Assembly: GCA_024036415.1 (NCBI GenBank)
Contig: JAMWET010003419.1
Location: forward strand, 672,001-736,000
DNA from: Prochilodus magdalenae
Taxonomy: Eukaryota; Chordata; Actinopteri; Characiformes; Prochilodontidae
Direction of reading: 5' to 3'
Length of the DNA stretch: 64,000 nucleotides
Below the pieces are notes generated by a model. It saw nothing but the letters and a program-made list of their open reading frames with translations. It searched no databases and was not told the origin of the DNA. This document shows positions 52,223 through 64,000 of the stretch, in pieces (positions within the stretch are counted from its first letter, which is position 1; each line of letters opens with the position of its first letter). A program made the position numbers and the translations under genes.

Positions 52223-53235
52223 CTGGAGAGGGGGGTTGGGGAAGGGGACACATCACACACAAATGGACAGACACAGACAGAGGAGATGGGTGTGAGAGGG
52301 TGTGTGCGCAGGATGGTTCGGTGGTGGGTGTCAAAAAGTATGGAATATGTGAAGGTTAAAGTGTAGGGAAGGGATAACATCAACAAAACAATACAACATC
52401 AACAACAACACCAAGGGTAAAAATAAAAAAAAAATACACATGATCACCACTGGAAACACTGCACAGACTGTAGAAAAGTTAGAAACGATGGGAAGGAGGA
52501 GAAGAGGAGGAGGTGGTTTGCCGTGCTAAAGGAAAGAATCCTGCAACGTTTTCTGGAAACGTTAAAGGTTAAAGAGATGTTAATAGAGAATGCAGATAGG
52601 AGTGAGTGAAGTACGACACAGAGCCCAGCAGACCTGAAAGAGTCAAGAGGGGGGTAGAAAAAGAAGGAAAGAGGAAGGGAGAGAGGAGGGAGAAAAGCTC
52701 CACCCGCAAACGCTAGCACAAAGAGGGTGAGCGACTGCGAAAAAAGACAGCCTGCCACATTATCTAAACAAAGACAGAAGCACTAGTAGAAGGCAAGTAG
52801 AAGTCTGCCCTGGGACTGTTTTGTTTTCATACTGTGTCGAGATTCCTCCTCGAGATTCCTTCCTCCATATTAGTATTAAAAAACTGGACTCTCCAGAAGG
52901 GTAACTACATACAAAAACGACAAAAACTTTTCCAATATTTGAACTTTATAGAGTTGTATGCAAAAAAATAAAACGCGCTGGTCAAATATTACTATTAAAG
53001 TTAACGCATCCTCTGCAACTTAAATATGACACTGAAACAGCAAAAATCAATAATTGTGCATTAAAATGTGCAGAAGTGTTTTCTCTGTAGAATATATGTA
53101 AAATTACTTCTACTTACCAAAAAAAAAAATTAACCACACTGCTGATTTATATTTAAACCAGCCTGTTTACATGTAACCAGGTGCAAAAATAATTTAAATC
53201 TATATGTAATAATGTGAAGTATTAGTATTATGTAT

Positions 53236-53263
53236 GTAAGTAAGTAAGTAAGTAAGTAAGTAA
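53236..53263. repeat. (GTAA)n microsatellite
   Basis: About seven uninterrupted tetranucleotide units in an intron. Confidence 0.9.
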
Positions 53264-53431
53264 AATAATCCCAACTTTTACAGAAACCAAAAACAAATGG
53301 TGTTCTCTTTCAGTATCAAACAGAAATATATTTAGGTCGGGTCAGGATAACTTCACTGGTCTCTGGCTTTCTAACAAAGTCAGAAAGTTTTTGACCTGAA
53401 AACCTACAAAAACAAACACAACATCCTACTA

Positions 53432-53469
53432 ACACACACACACGCGCGCGCGCACACACACACACACAA
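53432..53469. repeat. (AC)n(GC)n(AC)n microsatellite
   Basis: Alternating purine-pyrimidine tract of 38 bp with a GC core. It is Z-DNA prone, like the one at 3264. Confidence 0.9.
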
Positions 53470-56400
53470 ATCAGTGTAATCACCTTTCCTTTTCAGTGTG
53501 GTACAGATTATGTAATGAAATCTCTCTCTCTAGGTGCCGTATGCCGCTAATTGGACTGCACTCCCAACACTGCATATTCGTATTCCTTATCAGTGTCTTC
53601 AGAGGAAACAGAATCTGCTGACTGCAGCCTGATTTTTTCCTCCCCCTCTTTCATTTTTTACCCTTTAGTAACAATGAGCTGTACTTTCATCTGCAGCTAT
53701 CATTAATCACATGCTGAACAGGGTCTGTCTGAGCTTACATAACCCAACAAGCTTCTTATGTCGCTGCATCCACATCCTGCAAGCCAACATCTTTCCACGT
53801 GAACAGAGTTTTCACTGGGCCTCTAAATCCTGTAGTGGCTACACTAAGGCCTGACTGTTACATTATTATACAGATCTTTAAGCACATTCCCACAGTTAAA
53901 TGAATCTAGTGAATTCACAGTATGGTTAATGGCATATGGCTGATAAGCTAATTAATATTAAAGTTTCAGAAATGTATTGGTATTGTCAAAAATCATAATA
54001 AAACTTGTTTTTAAGAAACCTAGTAATGATTAGCTGCAGCCTAAAGCGAGTTGTCACTTGAACCAGTGCTCAACCGAATTATAAAAATCAAGTGAAATAA
54101 AGTGCTGTTATCACAAACAACACAGATAACACCTCTAAACCATTTAGACTGCGTCATCAAAACTAACCGTTGTATTCTGAACAGATTGTCTTTAATGGTT
54201 TACAGTTGAATATTTATCAGTAGATACTTTTAGTCTTTAGCCATTTTATCTCTCTAAAATCAGCATCGATGACAAAACTGTTATATCGGTCAGGCCGTAA
54301 GCAAAACCCCAGTGAGCCACTTCTCTAGTTACTGAAAACCAGAGCAAGCAAGCCAGCAAATGATCGAAAGTTACAGAGAGGGAGAGTCAGAAAGAGAGAG
54401 AGAACAGCCCCATGATGTCGGTGAAGATAAGCATCTCATCCTCATTCTCTTCGCCTCTAATGTGCTCGTCTGCTTTGTTTTGCATCTAGGACCAGATTAC
54501 TGGCCCAGTCACTTAAATAACAGACTGACACTGGAATGAAACAGAATGCTAACATCTGTCTGAAGCAAAATCACTCTCTGCTTAGTCATGTGTGGTGCAG
54601 CTGTTGTGTAGGTAAGGTCGTACATCGACCCAGACATTCCAGTATGGAGAAGATGTCTGCACACTTACAGTTTATAACAACAAAACCTGAAAGGCATACC
54701 ACTATGATGAGTGTGTTGATCAACAGTGCGGCACGACATGGACAGAATACGAGTATTGTGAGTAGATCTTTACATGCAGTTACAATATAGCTTGCAATAG
54801 GTAACATAACCAACATTGTTCTTGTCTTTTAGGGTCAACTTGAGTTAATTTATGTACCAAAAACATAATTCCTTTTTACATGATAATCTTCCAACCTCTC
54901 TATACCATTAAACAGACCGTTTTTGTTACAGTACCATTTAGATTGGCTGCCATGTACTGGGCAATTATTATTATTGAAAAAAAAAAGAAAAAACTGAAAC
55001 CTTTTTTTCATCTTCAATGTGAACGGATGTTAAACTGATGAAGGCTGAATAGGTGGGTATATGTAAACTGATTGGGTCAGATAACTTCACAATAGATTTT
55101 CCAATATATTAGCCCTGTAAAAATGCAATGTAACAATAATGAGATGAGGTTAAAGATAAACTGTACTATTTAGAGCAAAATAATTGCCCTTGGTTGGATT
55201 ACATGAGTACCTTCATTCACATATTTTTTATTTGGTACATTATGGCAGTATTTTGATTCAGTAAGTTTTTAATATAGCAAAATATGGACAGGTTGAAAAT
55301 GTAATTGTTCACACTTTTAGCTCATTAGCATATTTAGCACTATAAAAGGGCAATATATTAGAAACATTGGGCTTTATAATGACCCAAATTAATGGGCTAG
55401 CAACAAGCTAATCTTACCCCAAGATACCCACATTCTGCTGGGGTACAATTCAATACAGTATGATACATTATTGTATAACATCCCTACAAACCGAAACCCT
55501 CATCTAGAACTGTGACTGGTCAAGATGCTCAAAGCACACAGTAAAAAACATTACGATTGCCTGGAGTAAACCTACTGATGTAGTTTAACAGTAGTTTAGC
55601 AGGTACATTCTTGCAGTTGTTTTCCTGTAATATCTGAAAAACGTAAATTCAAACAAAAAACACATTTGTCTCATACATTTATGCACCCAGCGCCATCTGG
55701 TTGTGTACAGCTTGTTTCAAGCACAAAGTCACGAGACTGCGGCATTGTCTAATGCAGCTGACTGAGTCTCAAGAGGTACAAGAGGAAACAGAGAGGAAAC
55801 TTCTGATGTTTATGGTAGTGTACTGCTTACTTCAAAACTCCTTTGTGTTCTCTACTCAATTAAGTGGACTATTTCAGATGTAATGGACGAGACGGCATGA
55901 ATTAACTGAGAGTCTGCTTTGTTTGTATTTTCATTCAAAACATTTTTGGCTCAAACATTTGGCCAAATGGGCTAATGGTAGCATTATTACCATAGTTTGT
56001 CTGTCACATCATCAGCGCTTATGTGGCATATGGATAATGGAAATGGGAAAAAAAAAACTCACCTAAAAAGGAATTTACATTTCTAAAACAATCTTTACTT
56101 TATGTCTTCAATCGTATAGAGCTTGTGATTATATTATACCCACTCAGTTCATGTTAATTAAGTCTCTTCATAGACTTTATCTCCAAAGAGGTTTAAATAC
56201 AAGCCCTGAGAGCATCAGATAAGCACTCAAACAACACAAGATAATTGAAAGCTTTACGCAGACCCCTGAGGATGGTCATGTTGCTAAGGCAAACCAAACT
56301 AAAGCGCAAGGCCCTGAGGGAACACTTATTTGAAATCAATTTGTTTTCTATCTCGAACAGAAAGTGAAGAAACAAGGTTCAATCAGCCATGGCAAAAAAA

Positions 56401-58564
56401 TTAAATGGGTATACGGGAAAGCAGTTAATTCTCAGCTGACAGCTGACATAATTACGCTAGTCAACAACTGAAAGAATAGCTTTTGGTGCAGGAACAACAA
56501 AAAGCCTTGTAAAACACTGCAGTATGTAGATATTTATTTCATCTATAGAAACTATCTGAATGTTAGGTTGTACTTCTCTCTGTTAGTAAGACTGGGCATA
56601 ATCCAGAGTATTGCAAATTTGTACTGGAGCTTCAAATAACACCTCAGATTTAATTTAGGTGACATTAAACTGGCAAAAAAATCAAGATGTTCTTGCACTG
56701 TTCAGCAGGATCTGTTTGTGCAGTCATATTTTATTCAGTGCCCTGAATCTGTCTGAAGCATTATGATAACCTAACTCTCATATAACTTATATGAGTCAGA
56801 CTGTGACAGGTAATCCGCTGTGTTATCTTGAAATAATACATTCAGTCAACCCAAAGATTTGCAATAACTTATTATTAATTAGTTCTTATCAATAAGGAAC
56901 AATACAGACAAGTATCAGCATTGTAATTACACTAAACTCATGAATTTATGAATACTGTTATATTAATGCAATATAAAAAACACTTTGGTAAATCAATAAA
57001 GCCAAAATAATCCACAGTTTCCCCATGATTATTACAGGCATGTCTTACACTGGCCCTCCTATACATCACATTCAAAATCACATACTTGGCAGTACTCCAC
57101 ACATCCTAGCATCCACCTGGGATACTATAGGAATGGCCAAGGAACACCTCAGTAACCTAGGATACCTAGCAACAACTTAGCAACCAATAAAGCATAAAGT
57201 AAAATAGCATTCTCTATAAAATTCCATGAAACATGAACAAAACTGCTAAGCTGATCTCCCTTGAGATTCATTAATTAAAACATTTGAATGTGCCACGACA
57301 GTGGGAAGGGTTGAAGGTGCTGCAAATACTCGCACCGTTTATGGTTCATTTTTACCTTCTCTTTACAGTAAACAGCACAACAGGGCAAGAGACTCTTAAT
57401 GACCATTTAGTTTAAAATAACAAGCTTAAGATTGGCTGTTGAAGCAGATGTTGTTGGTGTAGTAGTAAACTAATGCCAGGCTATATTTATGACAGTGAAT
57501 CAACTTTAAACAGCAAAAACAAAAAACAAAACAAAACAAAAAAAAAACCACATACTGTGGATACCAATACCTTTGACAAACACTGCACTACAAAGTTATA
57601 TATATATAAAAAAAAAAAGATCTGAAACTAATTTTTACATTTGTAACTAAACCATTTAGTGGAAAACATGCTACTGGGATCTCTTGTTAAAGAGGTTTGT
57701 TACAGTATTCACTCAACTACTATTGTGTAGTCAAGATTTTTTAGCCTGGTTTCAGACTGCTTACACAACATGAGGAGATAATTAAATTTTATTGAGATGT
57801 GAAGACATTTAATTAACAGTAACGCAATTTTCTACTTACAAAAGCTAAATTTTGCGGGAGAAAGGCAAGGAATTTCACCCAAGCTAACTAAGCTAAGCAA
57901 ACTGCCTGTAAATGAGTTACACCAAACAGAGGCAATCAAATCATCATGTTATATCACAACTGCTATTTACTTTCTGTCTAGCACACTACATACAGGGTTC
58001 AAGCCTCAAGTCACAAAAAATGAATATTCTGTTCATGGGCAACAAACAAACCTAAACCTTGATTTGTAGAATAGAATTTCCATTAAAACAGCAATCAGAA
58101 TATCAAAATCAGTCAGCTCTAGTAAAAATAATTCATTTCAGATCTCACAAAATCAAACCTACTGTGTTATCTTTAGAAAACAGGACTAGCAGTTATTTTT
58201 TCCAATAACACTGTGGGTGGTTAAAGGACTTATTTGCATATTGCACCCTTTGGCAATATCTTGCAAAATTAATATTCTGATAAAAAGCAATACATTGTGT
58301 AGTCCTAGTTCTTGGCATACTCATTGCAGAGCTGAGAACCAGGCCTCTTCCTCTCTCTTTTCACACTTTCTCATAGTTGTGATTAGCACAGCTCACACAT
58401 TACTCGGCTACTGCACGTTCTACTCTTTGCACACTTGGAAAAGGGGGACAGCAGAGAGTGAGACTTCAGAGTTTTTCAAAAAGAAAGAAAGAACACACAG
58501 TCTGGCATGAAAGAAAGCACACAAGGCCAGAGGGTAGCAAAGGTCCAATCAGGGCAGGACCAAC

Positions 58565-58633
58565 CTGATGGGTGGTTCCCATTAGCAGGAGCGGAACCAT
58601 TATGCATGTGCCGCTGGTCCTCCCACGTCACCT
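58565..58633 (-). CDS. rims2: Candidate RIM2 cassette exon, 69 nt (phase 1-1)
   Basis: Proposed acceptor ttggtag with a branch-point-like tactaac only 13 nt upstream; donor gttggt after TCAG. The reading after two bases is VTWEDQRHMHNGSAPANG and NHPS plus one base. The length is a multiple of three. The base composition is higher in G+C than the flanking intron. The acceptor has tandem AGs (tagag); use of the second AG would break the frame. The short branch distance and modest pyrimidine tract lower the confidence. No domain is recognised. Confidence 0.42.
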
Positions 58634-58938
58634 CTACCAATGCAGGTTAGTAGACATGATCAGAAACGGTCAGAAAAATGATCAAAGAAATGATCAGGGT
58701 CTGCTATGCTGTCTGTAGCAATGGGTGGACAATCTGCTTGAGTACTGTACTTAATACTAGGAATGGGATGAGTACTGGTTTTAAAACCACAGTATTGAGG
58801 TCAATGCTATTATAATAAAGATCAAATTTTAATAATTCTGATATGTTTTACAGTTCCAGTAGTAAATAGATTGCCACAACAGACATTAAATACTGTGTAA
58901 AAATCAGAGACCAGTTTACTTTTATTAATACATGAGGA

Positions 58939-59019
<81 letters not shown>

Positions 59020-61192
59020 TACTTGACAGTAAAATACAGTTCGTCTTTTCAAAGTGGAACAATGGACAGTAACACGTGGATTTTTACAGATCTGAATCTT
59101 GAGCAGAGCTTGATTTTCTTCCCTCTTTTATGACATAGTTTTGGTGGTCTACCTGGTCTAGGGTTTAAGCGACTGTATCTTAGTCATTTTTAAACTCCTG
59201 TTTTGCAAACATAAGTTCCTCTAGAAATATCTCATTAAAATTGAATACATCGTACACAAAGGCTATTTCAACAGGAAATAAAATATAGAAGGGGTGGTCT
59301 TTGTCTTTTGCACAGTAGTTCTAATAAAGCAGTAAACATTAGCAGTTCTGGTAATAATTTTGTAATTATATAAATTGTGTATATATATAAAAAAAACTAT
59401 ATAACAACAGTATTACTATACAAAAATAAAATAATCCCATTCCCATCTGTCTTACATACTTACACTTCTGCAATCCTTTTTAAACACTAGATGGCCGTAT
59501 AATTATAAAGACTGGTAAAGTTATTCACAAGACATAATAATTAACAGATTTCTCAGGTACAGTTATTATGTACCCAAAATGTATGACTAATTTCTTTTTG
59601 CCATTCTAAAAGGATCAATGTAGTAATCAAGCATCTGGGTCATTTCAGCACTTTCAACCTGAACAGCTCCTGTTTAATGAGAGGACTTTGCTCCATCTGC
59701 TGGTCAAATATTGTAACTGTAATAAACTGAAGAAAAAAAATATGTGTGGCAAAATCGTCTACTCAGTTTGCTTTTTTAGACAAGTGTCTTTAAAATCATA
59801 ATGGCTGTTAACCTTAAAATATTTATACTTTATAATCTTCAAGCTGGAAAATAGTTCAAAATCGTCACAAAATGAGCTTAACATTTGAGCTTGTACAATT
59901 CACACTGACAGGCTTGTCTAAGCTAAATTAACAGAGGGAAGAACTGAGCTCATTCTCATTTAGAGCAAGTACAGGGCTGCACTCTAATAAGGGTACACTT
60001 GACTGGACTGGCAGGTTGGATTAAAGGACAGTATGTGAAATGGACTGACACTTAACTACAGGGACTGCTGGCTGATGAGCCTTCCCTGTGAAACCCCATC
60101 ACTTTCATTTAACACAGTCTGCTGGAATCCTCCTAGTTATTAACAGCAGAAAGCATGAACACAACAAACTACTTTAGAATGATCAAACAAAGGGAAAAGA
60201 AAGCAATGTAGAAACAGACTGGTAGAGAGAGAAAAAACAGAATACAGTAAAAAAAAAGGGACAGACTGACCTAGAAAGTATAATGAGAGGCAGAGTGGGA
60301 GTTAGAGAAAAGTGGAAAAGCCAAAGATGTCAAACACACACACATGCATACACACTAGGGCCCCACTGATGCATTTAGTTTAATCTAATTTTTAATTTAA
60401 TCAATTTTTTTTATAATTTGGTCATCACGGCATAAACTGAATCATTCAGAGGAGGTATGATGTGAAACGCGTCGTTGTAGAGAACCCTACAGTGGTAGTG
60501 ACAGAAATCAGGGGCTGTAACATCTACAATGCAAATACAGCCTTTTTAGGCACAAAACAAATGTTAACCTCTACTGAGGTTTTAAATGCAATGCTGGTAA
60601 AATGGTGGTTAAAGTGCATATGTGATACTGTAAATCGATTTCTGAAACTTTTTCCCACCAAAAGCATGTGCATACAATTGCTAAAGCTATAGTGCTAATG
60701 CTAGAGTGTTTATGTTGAAATAAAAGAGCAAAAACCTTCAGATTAAAAGATTAAAACACTGCCTTCTAGCAGTTGGAGTTTGGTGCCACAAATCGATCAA
60801 GTTTATCAAAATTTTCTTACAGCTCTCCAGCATTAGGTCAGTTGTTAAAACCACTGTTTTCATTAGATACACAACATAAATGACTAATCTCGTTAACATG
60901 TATATTCCTAAATCAACCAGTTTATGTTCTGTTTGTTGCAAGGTGAAGCTAAAATGGTGGAAAATAACTGTAATCTGGTAAAATATTTGCAATTTGATTG
61001 TTACAGCAATTGTGACAGGTCTATCGTCAGGATTTTTGCAGATACTGGTATTTTTGTGGGATCTCAATATTACCCGGTCCTATTAACCAACAAATAGATC
61101 AGCTGGGCCCTAAAGCACGCAGACTTAAGACTTTTATCAAGTTAACAGAGGTCAGTGATTCACTGCAAGTCCACATCTCAGTCGACACTTGC
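58634..61192 (-). other. Candidate GC-AG intron, 2.6 kb
   Basis: Intron that would start with gcaagt (61192-61187) and end with ttggtag. It is AT-rich and contains the AT microsatellite at 58942. Confidence 0.45.
58942..59015. repeat. (AT)n microsatellite
   Basis: About 37 AT units, uninterrupted, in the intron about 300 bp upstream (in transcription) of the candidate 69-nt exon. Confidence 0.95.
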
Positions 61193-61237
61193 CTTTCCTT
61201 CCATTGGCTGGTGGCCCCTGAGGCCTTTCCTCATAGT
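61193..61237 (-). CDS. rims2: Candidate RIM2 microexon, 45 nt, with a GC donor
   Basis: Proposed acceptor cttcctactgctctgtatatgaaag in a good pyrimidine context. The donor is AAAG/gcaagt, the textbook consensus of rare GC-AG introns. With a G before, the reading is DYEERPQGPPANGRK plus one base of a glycine. The length is a multiple of three and the phases are 1-1, like its neighbours. Proline/glycine-rich and charged text without stops fits the disordered RIM linker. An alternative GT donor lies 4 nt further (caa/gtgtcg) but is weaker and breaks the frame. Confidence 0.5.
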
Positions 61238-62500
61238 CTTTCATATACAGAGCAGTAGGAAGACACACAATAGACATAGACAAGCGTTTAAACACCTTTG
61301 GATAATTTCTTGCACATACTTGAACCGACTTAATATTTACCTAATTCACTTGGATAAATACATTACAACACAGTTACTGAAAATAAGCTAACAAACACAA
61401 ACCTGCGTTGATTTAATCTACTCAAAAGTAAGGGGAAAGGATGTACACATTCAAATTACATACATGTGCTGATGTAAACAAATGTTTAAAAGATGTAAAA
61501 TGTAAAAAAAAGATGTAAAAAACTAAAGAGTTTTTTTTTTTATTTGAAATGTGCCATTAAAAAACTTCACAGTGGTGCCGAGAGGAACCAAATTAGGATT
61601 TAATGCCACTAAAAACACTACTGTAGAAAGTAATTACATAAATTTTTAATGAATAAGCTACATGATTTGAATGTGCCACGTGATAAGATTTGGTTTAAAA
61701 TTAAAAAAATTATTTATGGAGGAGGAGTACAGAGAATGCATGTAATTATGGAGCAGGAATGCATGTAAGTAAAAAATCTGTTTAATTTGCCTTTTAGAGC
61801 TTAATTCTTAATTTAATGTTTGTGAATAAACTGTCAAACTTGATGTCTGCACTGAATTGAAAAAGCTACACAGACAGCGTGTTAGTTGAGCATACAGCAG
61901 GACAGTAGGCAGCCAAGTCTCAATAGCGTGGTCATGTGACGCTAAAAAGACATGGACGAACACACAAACAGATGGAGGGATGGAGGAAGTGCAGTCTGCT
62001 GGAAACTCCTCACTATGCCAAAATGGAGTGTGTGAGTGTGAGAGCTTGTGTGTGAGCAGAGTGCTGGAAATTGGTAAGAGTGTGGGTGTGAACTGTATGT
62101 ACTGCCATGATCCCCGAACCATATGTCAAAATTAGTGACAATTAGATTTTTTCTAGACCTGCTTTCTGTCTAATTCATAAGAAATGTTGTCGGACTAGAC
62201 TTAACAGATTAAATTAACAGAAAATATATTAACCATTTAAGCCTACAGACAAATAAATAAAATGATAAAATGAATTTGTTACTGAATTGTCATCAGCATG
62301 TACAGAACGTGAAGCTGCATTTAAACGAGAGTCATAAAATAATAAAACTTGTAATTATAGTTAATTATAAAATGGTAAAATTATTCATTTCAAATCCTTC
62401 TCGAACACCAAAATGGTTTTTAGGCCAGCCTATGTAGTTACTTAAATAATAAGTCTAAAGGGTTAAGCAGAAAAGTAGACAGAGACTCAGGAGAACACAC
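61238..62500 (-). other. Intron between candidate microexons, 1.3 kb
   Basis: AT-rich intron with donor gtgtgttctc. It holds poly-A and AT runs and no recognised repeat. The minus-strand frame at 61808-62122 is low-complexity and lacks exon borders. Confidence 0.5.
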
Positions 62501-62566
62501 CTGCATCTGCATCAAATGAATGTGCAGGGGTTGAGAAATACATAATAGGCTCCTCCTCCTCATCAT
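62501..62566 (-). CDS. rims2: Candidate RIM2 cassette exon, 66 nt (phase 1-1)
   Basis: Acceptor catattatttgcag, donor gtgtgttc after GCAG. After two bases the reading is DEEEEPIMYFSTPAHSFDA (preceded by another acidic residue), then DA and one base. The length is divisible by three and the phase pattern is shared with the next four exons. It is strongly acidic at the start. I do not recall it from mammalian RIM2, so it may be a variable or fish-specific segment. Confidence 0.62.
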
Positions 62567-64000
62567 CTGCAAATAATATGTAAACAGGATCAAATGTATG
62601 TAATGTAAAACAATCTTTTGTATGATGAGTTTAGATTATAGTTGAGTGTTATAGTCCATATCTAACTTTCTAACTATCTGAGAAAGGTCTGGATATGGCC
62701 TAATATTTGAAGTAGCTTGCTTGATTGACAACCCTGTCTAAGACTCCAGCCAGCTACACCATTTACACAATCTACAAGCTTCAATCACAGAGAATTAGGA
62801 CTTACAGAGACACAAACTCAAGCTGATAAAGGGAATCAAACATATGCTCTAGATAACACGTGTTCATAAACTGAGAGAATGATCACACTACTTGCTTCAC
62901 ACACTTACTACTTTGGTTACAAGCTTTAGATGGCTTTTGCTTGCTAGTGACTTTTGAAGTAGCCAAGATGACTCCAGTGGGAAATAGCAGTTCTAATGAA
63001 ATCTGTCAGAGGAACACCAAATAATATCAGCCTTGTCATTGTTGAGTGTAAACTTTAGGTATAGGGGCCACCCATAAATCTCGGCATACATGCAGACATT
63101 ATCACTTTTACCCCATTTTTTTAAGAAGGCTATATGAAAATGCTCTGAGGACTAAATGAGGACTAAAACGTCATACCGTATACTGATTTATTTTCAAATG
63201 CGATACAAGACACAAAAATTGTCAAATATAATTTGACAATGTACTGCAAAACATAACCCACTGATTCTGTAAAGGCATGCCTGGGTTTGCATTTCTTTGC
63301 ATTTACACTTTCTGTCCTACCCCGCCCTCACTTTCTTAGCAATGTGTCTCCTCTCCCAAGTTTCAGTTTCTATTTCCCAAACCCCACCTGACCACACTAA
63401 CGTTATTCCTCTTAAGAAACAGACACATGTTCAGCTCAGTCTCCTCATAGTTCACTTCATCACCATTATATATAACGTGGTGAGATTTATGAACATGAAC
63501 ACACAAAGGCATTACAAAGGGATGGTGGAGTAGTGGTGGTGCACCTTATAAAAAAGAAAAGTTCCAAATGATATAGTGTAACTAAGATAGTGGTCTACCA
63601 CATTCCTCAATGTATGAACACTGCAACAATGGATCAGGAAGGCTTTAAAAACCTGAAAGAAAACACTGACCCAAGATACCTCATGCCCAGGTGCAACTAC
63701 TTATTTAAAGTAACATTCTTCCATATGTTGGAGAAAGAATATTATTTTATCAAATGTGCTTCTGACATCTCATATGTGGCTTGCAACTGAACATTTAGCC
63801 CACTTTGTAGATAATTACCAAGATACTGAACCCCATCTAGTGGCCAGTGTGGAGCACCGTCATACGTTTAAACAGCAGTCAATCCTATAGTGAGCCTATA
63901 TTGATCTCATGCTGACCTCTTGCTGTGGGCTCAACTGTCTATTGACTACTAGCCAGTTTACACTCAGCTGTTATTAACAGTATTCAATAACATTCTATCA
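62567..64000 (-). other. Upstream intron to the window edge
   Basis: Continuation of the rims2 intron toward the exons after C2A, which are not in the window. The sequence is AT-rich. The plus-strand frames at 63297 and 63590 have no recognised family and no promoter or splice context. No repeat was identified. Confidence 0.5.

Larger units (their letters stand above)
52223..58564 (-). other. Intron between candidate microexons, 6.3 kb
   Basis: Long intron. It holds (TAAG)n at 53236 and an AC/GC microsatellite at 53432. A purine-rich strand at 52.5-52.75 kb reads as pyrimidine on the transcript; an AG there (ctctttcag at about 52634) looks like an acceptor but is not followed by a usable exon. 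A 33-codon acidic frame at 54485-54387 is noted under rejections. Nothing else was recognised. Confidence 0.55.

Noticed and set aside
52580..52640. A very good acceptor (cttgactctttcag) on the minus strand at about 52634
   Set aside because: The following sequence reads LLGSVSYFTHSYLH and has no donor before a stop in frame; probably a decoy acceptor in a pyrimidine-rich stretch.
54387..54485. A 33-codon minus-strand frame, MQNKADEHIRGEENEDEM..., beginning right after a cctag acceptor-like site
   Set aside because: It looks protein-like and acidic, but no donor follows before its stop codon, and the phase-1 frame needed to join the rims2 exons hits a stop. Without expression data it is more likely chance.
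58822..59052. A minus-strand frame with a long Tyr/Ile repeat
   Set aside because: It reads through the AT microsatellite only.

Overview
The window is a piece of teleost fish genome holding the 3' part of one gene, read right to left on the minus strand: a RIM2 orthologue (rims2, regulating synaptic membrane exocytosis 2). The reasons are: small coding islands in AT-rich, microsatellite-rich DNA with vertebrate GT-AG splice borders; a fish-type Tc1 transposon remnant; a hAT-type miniature element; and exon translations that join in frame into the known RIM C-terminal half. No prokaryotic features, tRNA, rRNA or CRISPR were seen. The paralogue (rims2a or rims2b) and the species cannot be settled from this window. 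Almost every open frame outside the listed exons is a chance frame in intron or repeat.

Layout in order of transcription, from high to low coordinates. From 62.6 to 50.4 kb lies a chain of five very short candidate cassette exons (66, 45, 69, 33 and 39 nt). All are multiples of three, start after codon position 1 and end after codon position 1, so each could be included or skipped without a frameshift. At 48.2 kb and 45.0 kb are core exons of the linker between the C2 domains (DVEERARQMKLK; SSDSDVSDVSAVSR). At 43.6 kb is a 177-nt phase 2-2 cassette exon, bracketed by two copies of a ~0.6-kb direct duplication. At 29.0 kb is the exon with FTSKMKNRQMG and KKRRSSIGAKM. At 6.4 kb is an alternative first exon with an excellent Kozak start, the start of the short RIM2-gamma form. 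The last five exons (1966 to 243) encode the pre-C2B linker, the C2B domain and the C-terminal tail. The 3' UTR runs off the left edge, with two AATAAA signals.

Two products share the same 3' exons. The long RIM2 (its zinc-finger, PDZ and C2A exons lie beyond the right edge) is a presynaptic active-zone scaffold. The short RIM2-gamma, started at 6550, has a predicted length of 290 residues and carries only a unique N-terminus plus C2B. The first exon of the short form ends in the same phase as the 29-kb exon, so either can join the exon at 1966.

The introns hold long AT microsatellites (7.3, 49.3 and 58.9 kb), a Tc1-like transposase relic (46 kb), two MITE-like elements (19.7 and 28.4 kb), a LINE-like 3' tail (5.3-5.7 kb) and several less AT-rich blocks that may be conserved enhancers. 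No wholly new system was found. The best leads are the microexon chain with a possible GC-AG intron, and the cassette exon flanked by a direct duplication.
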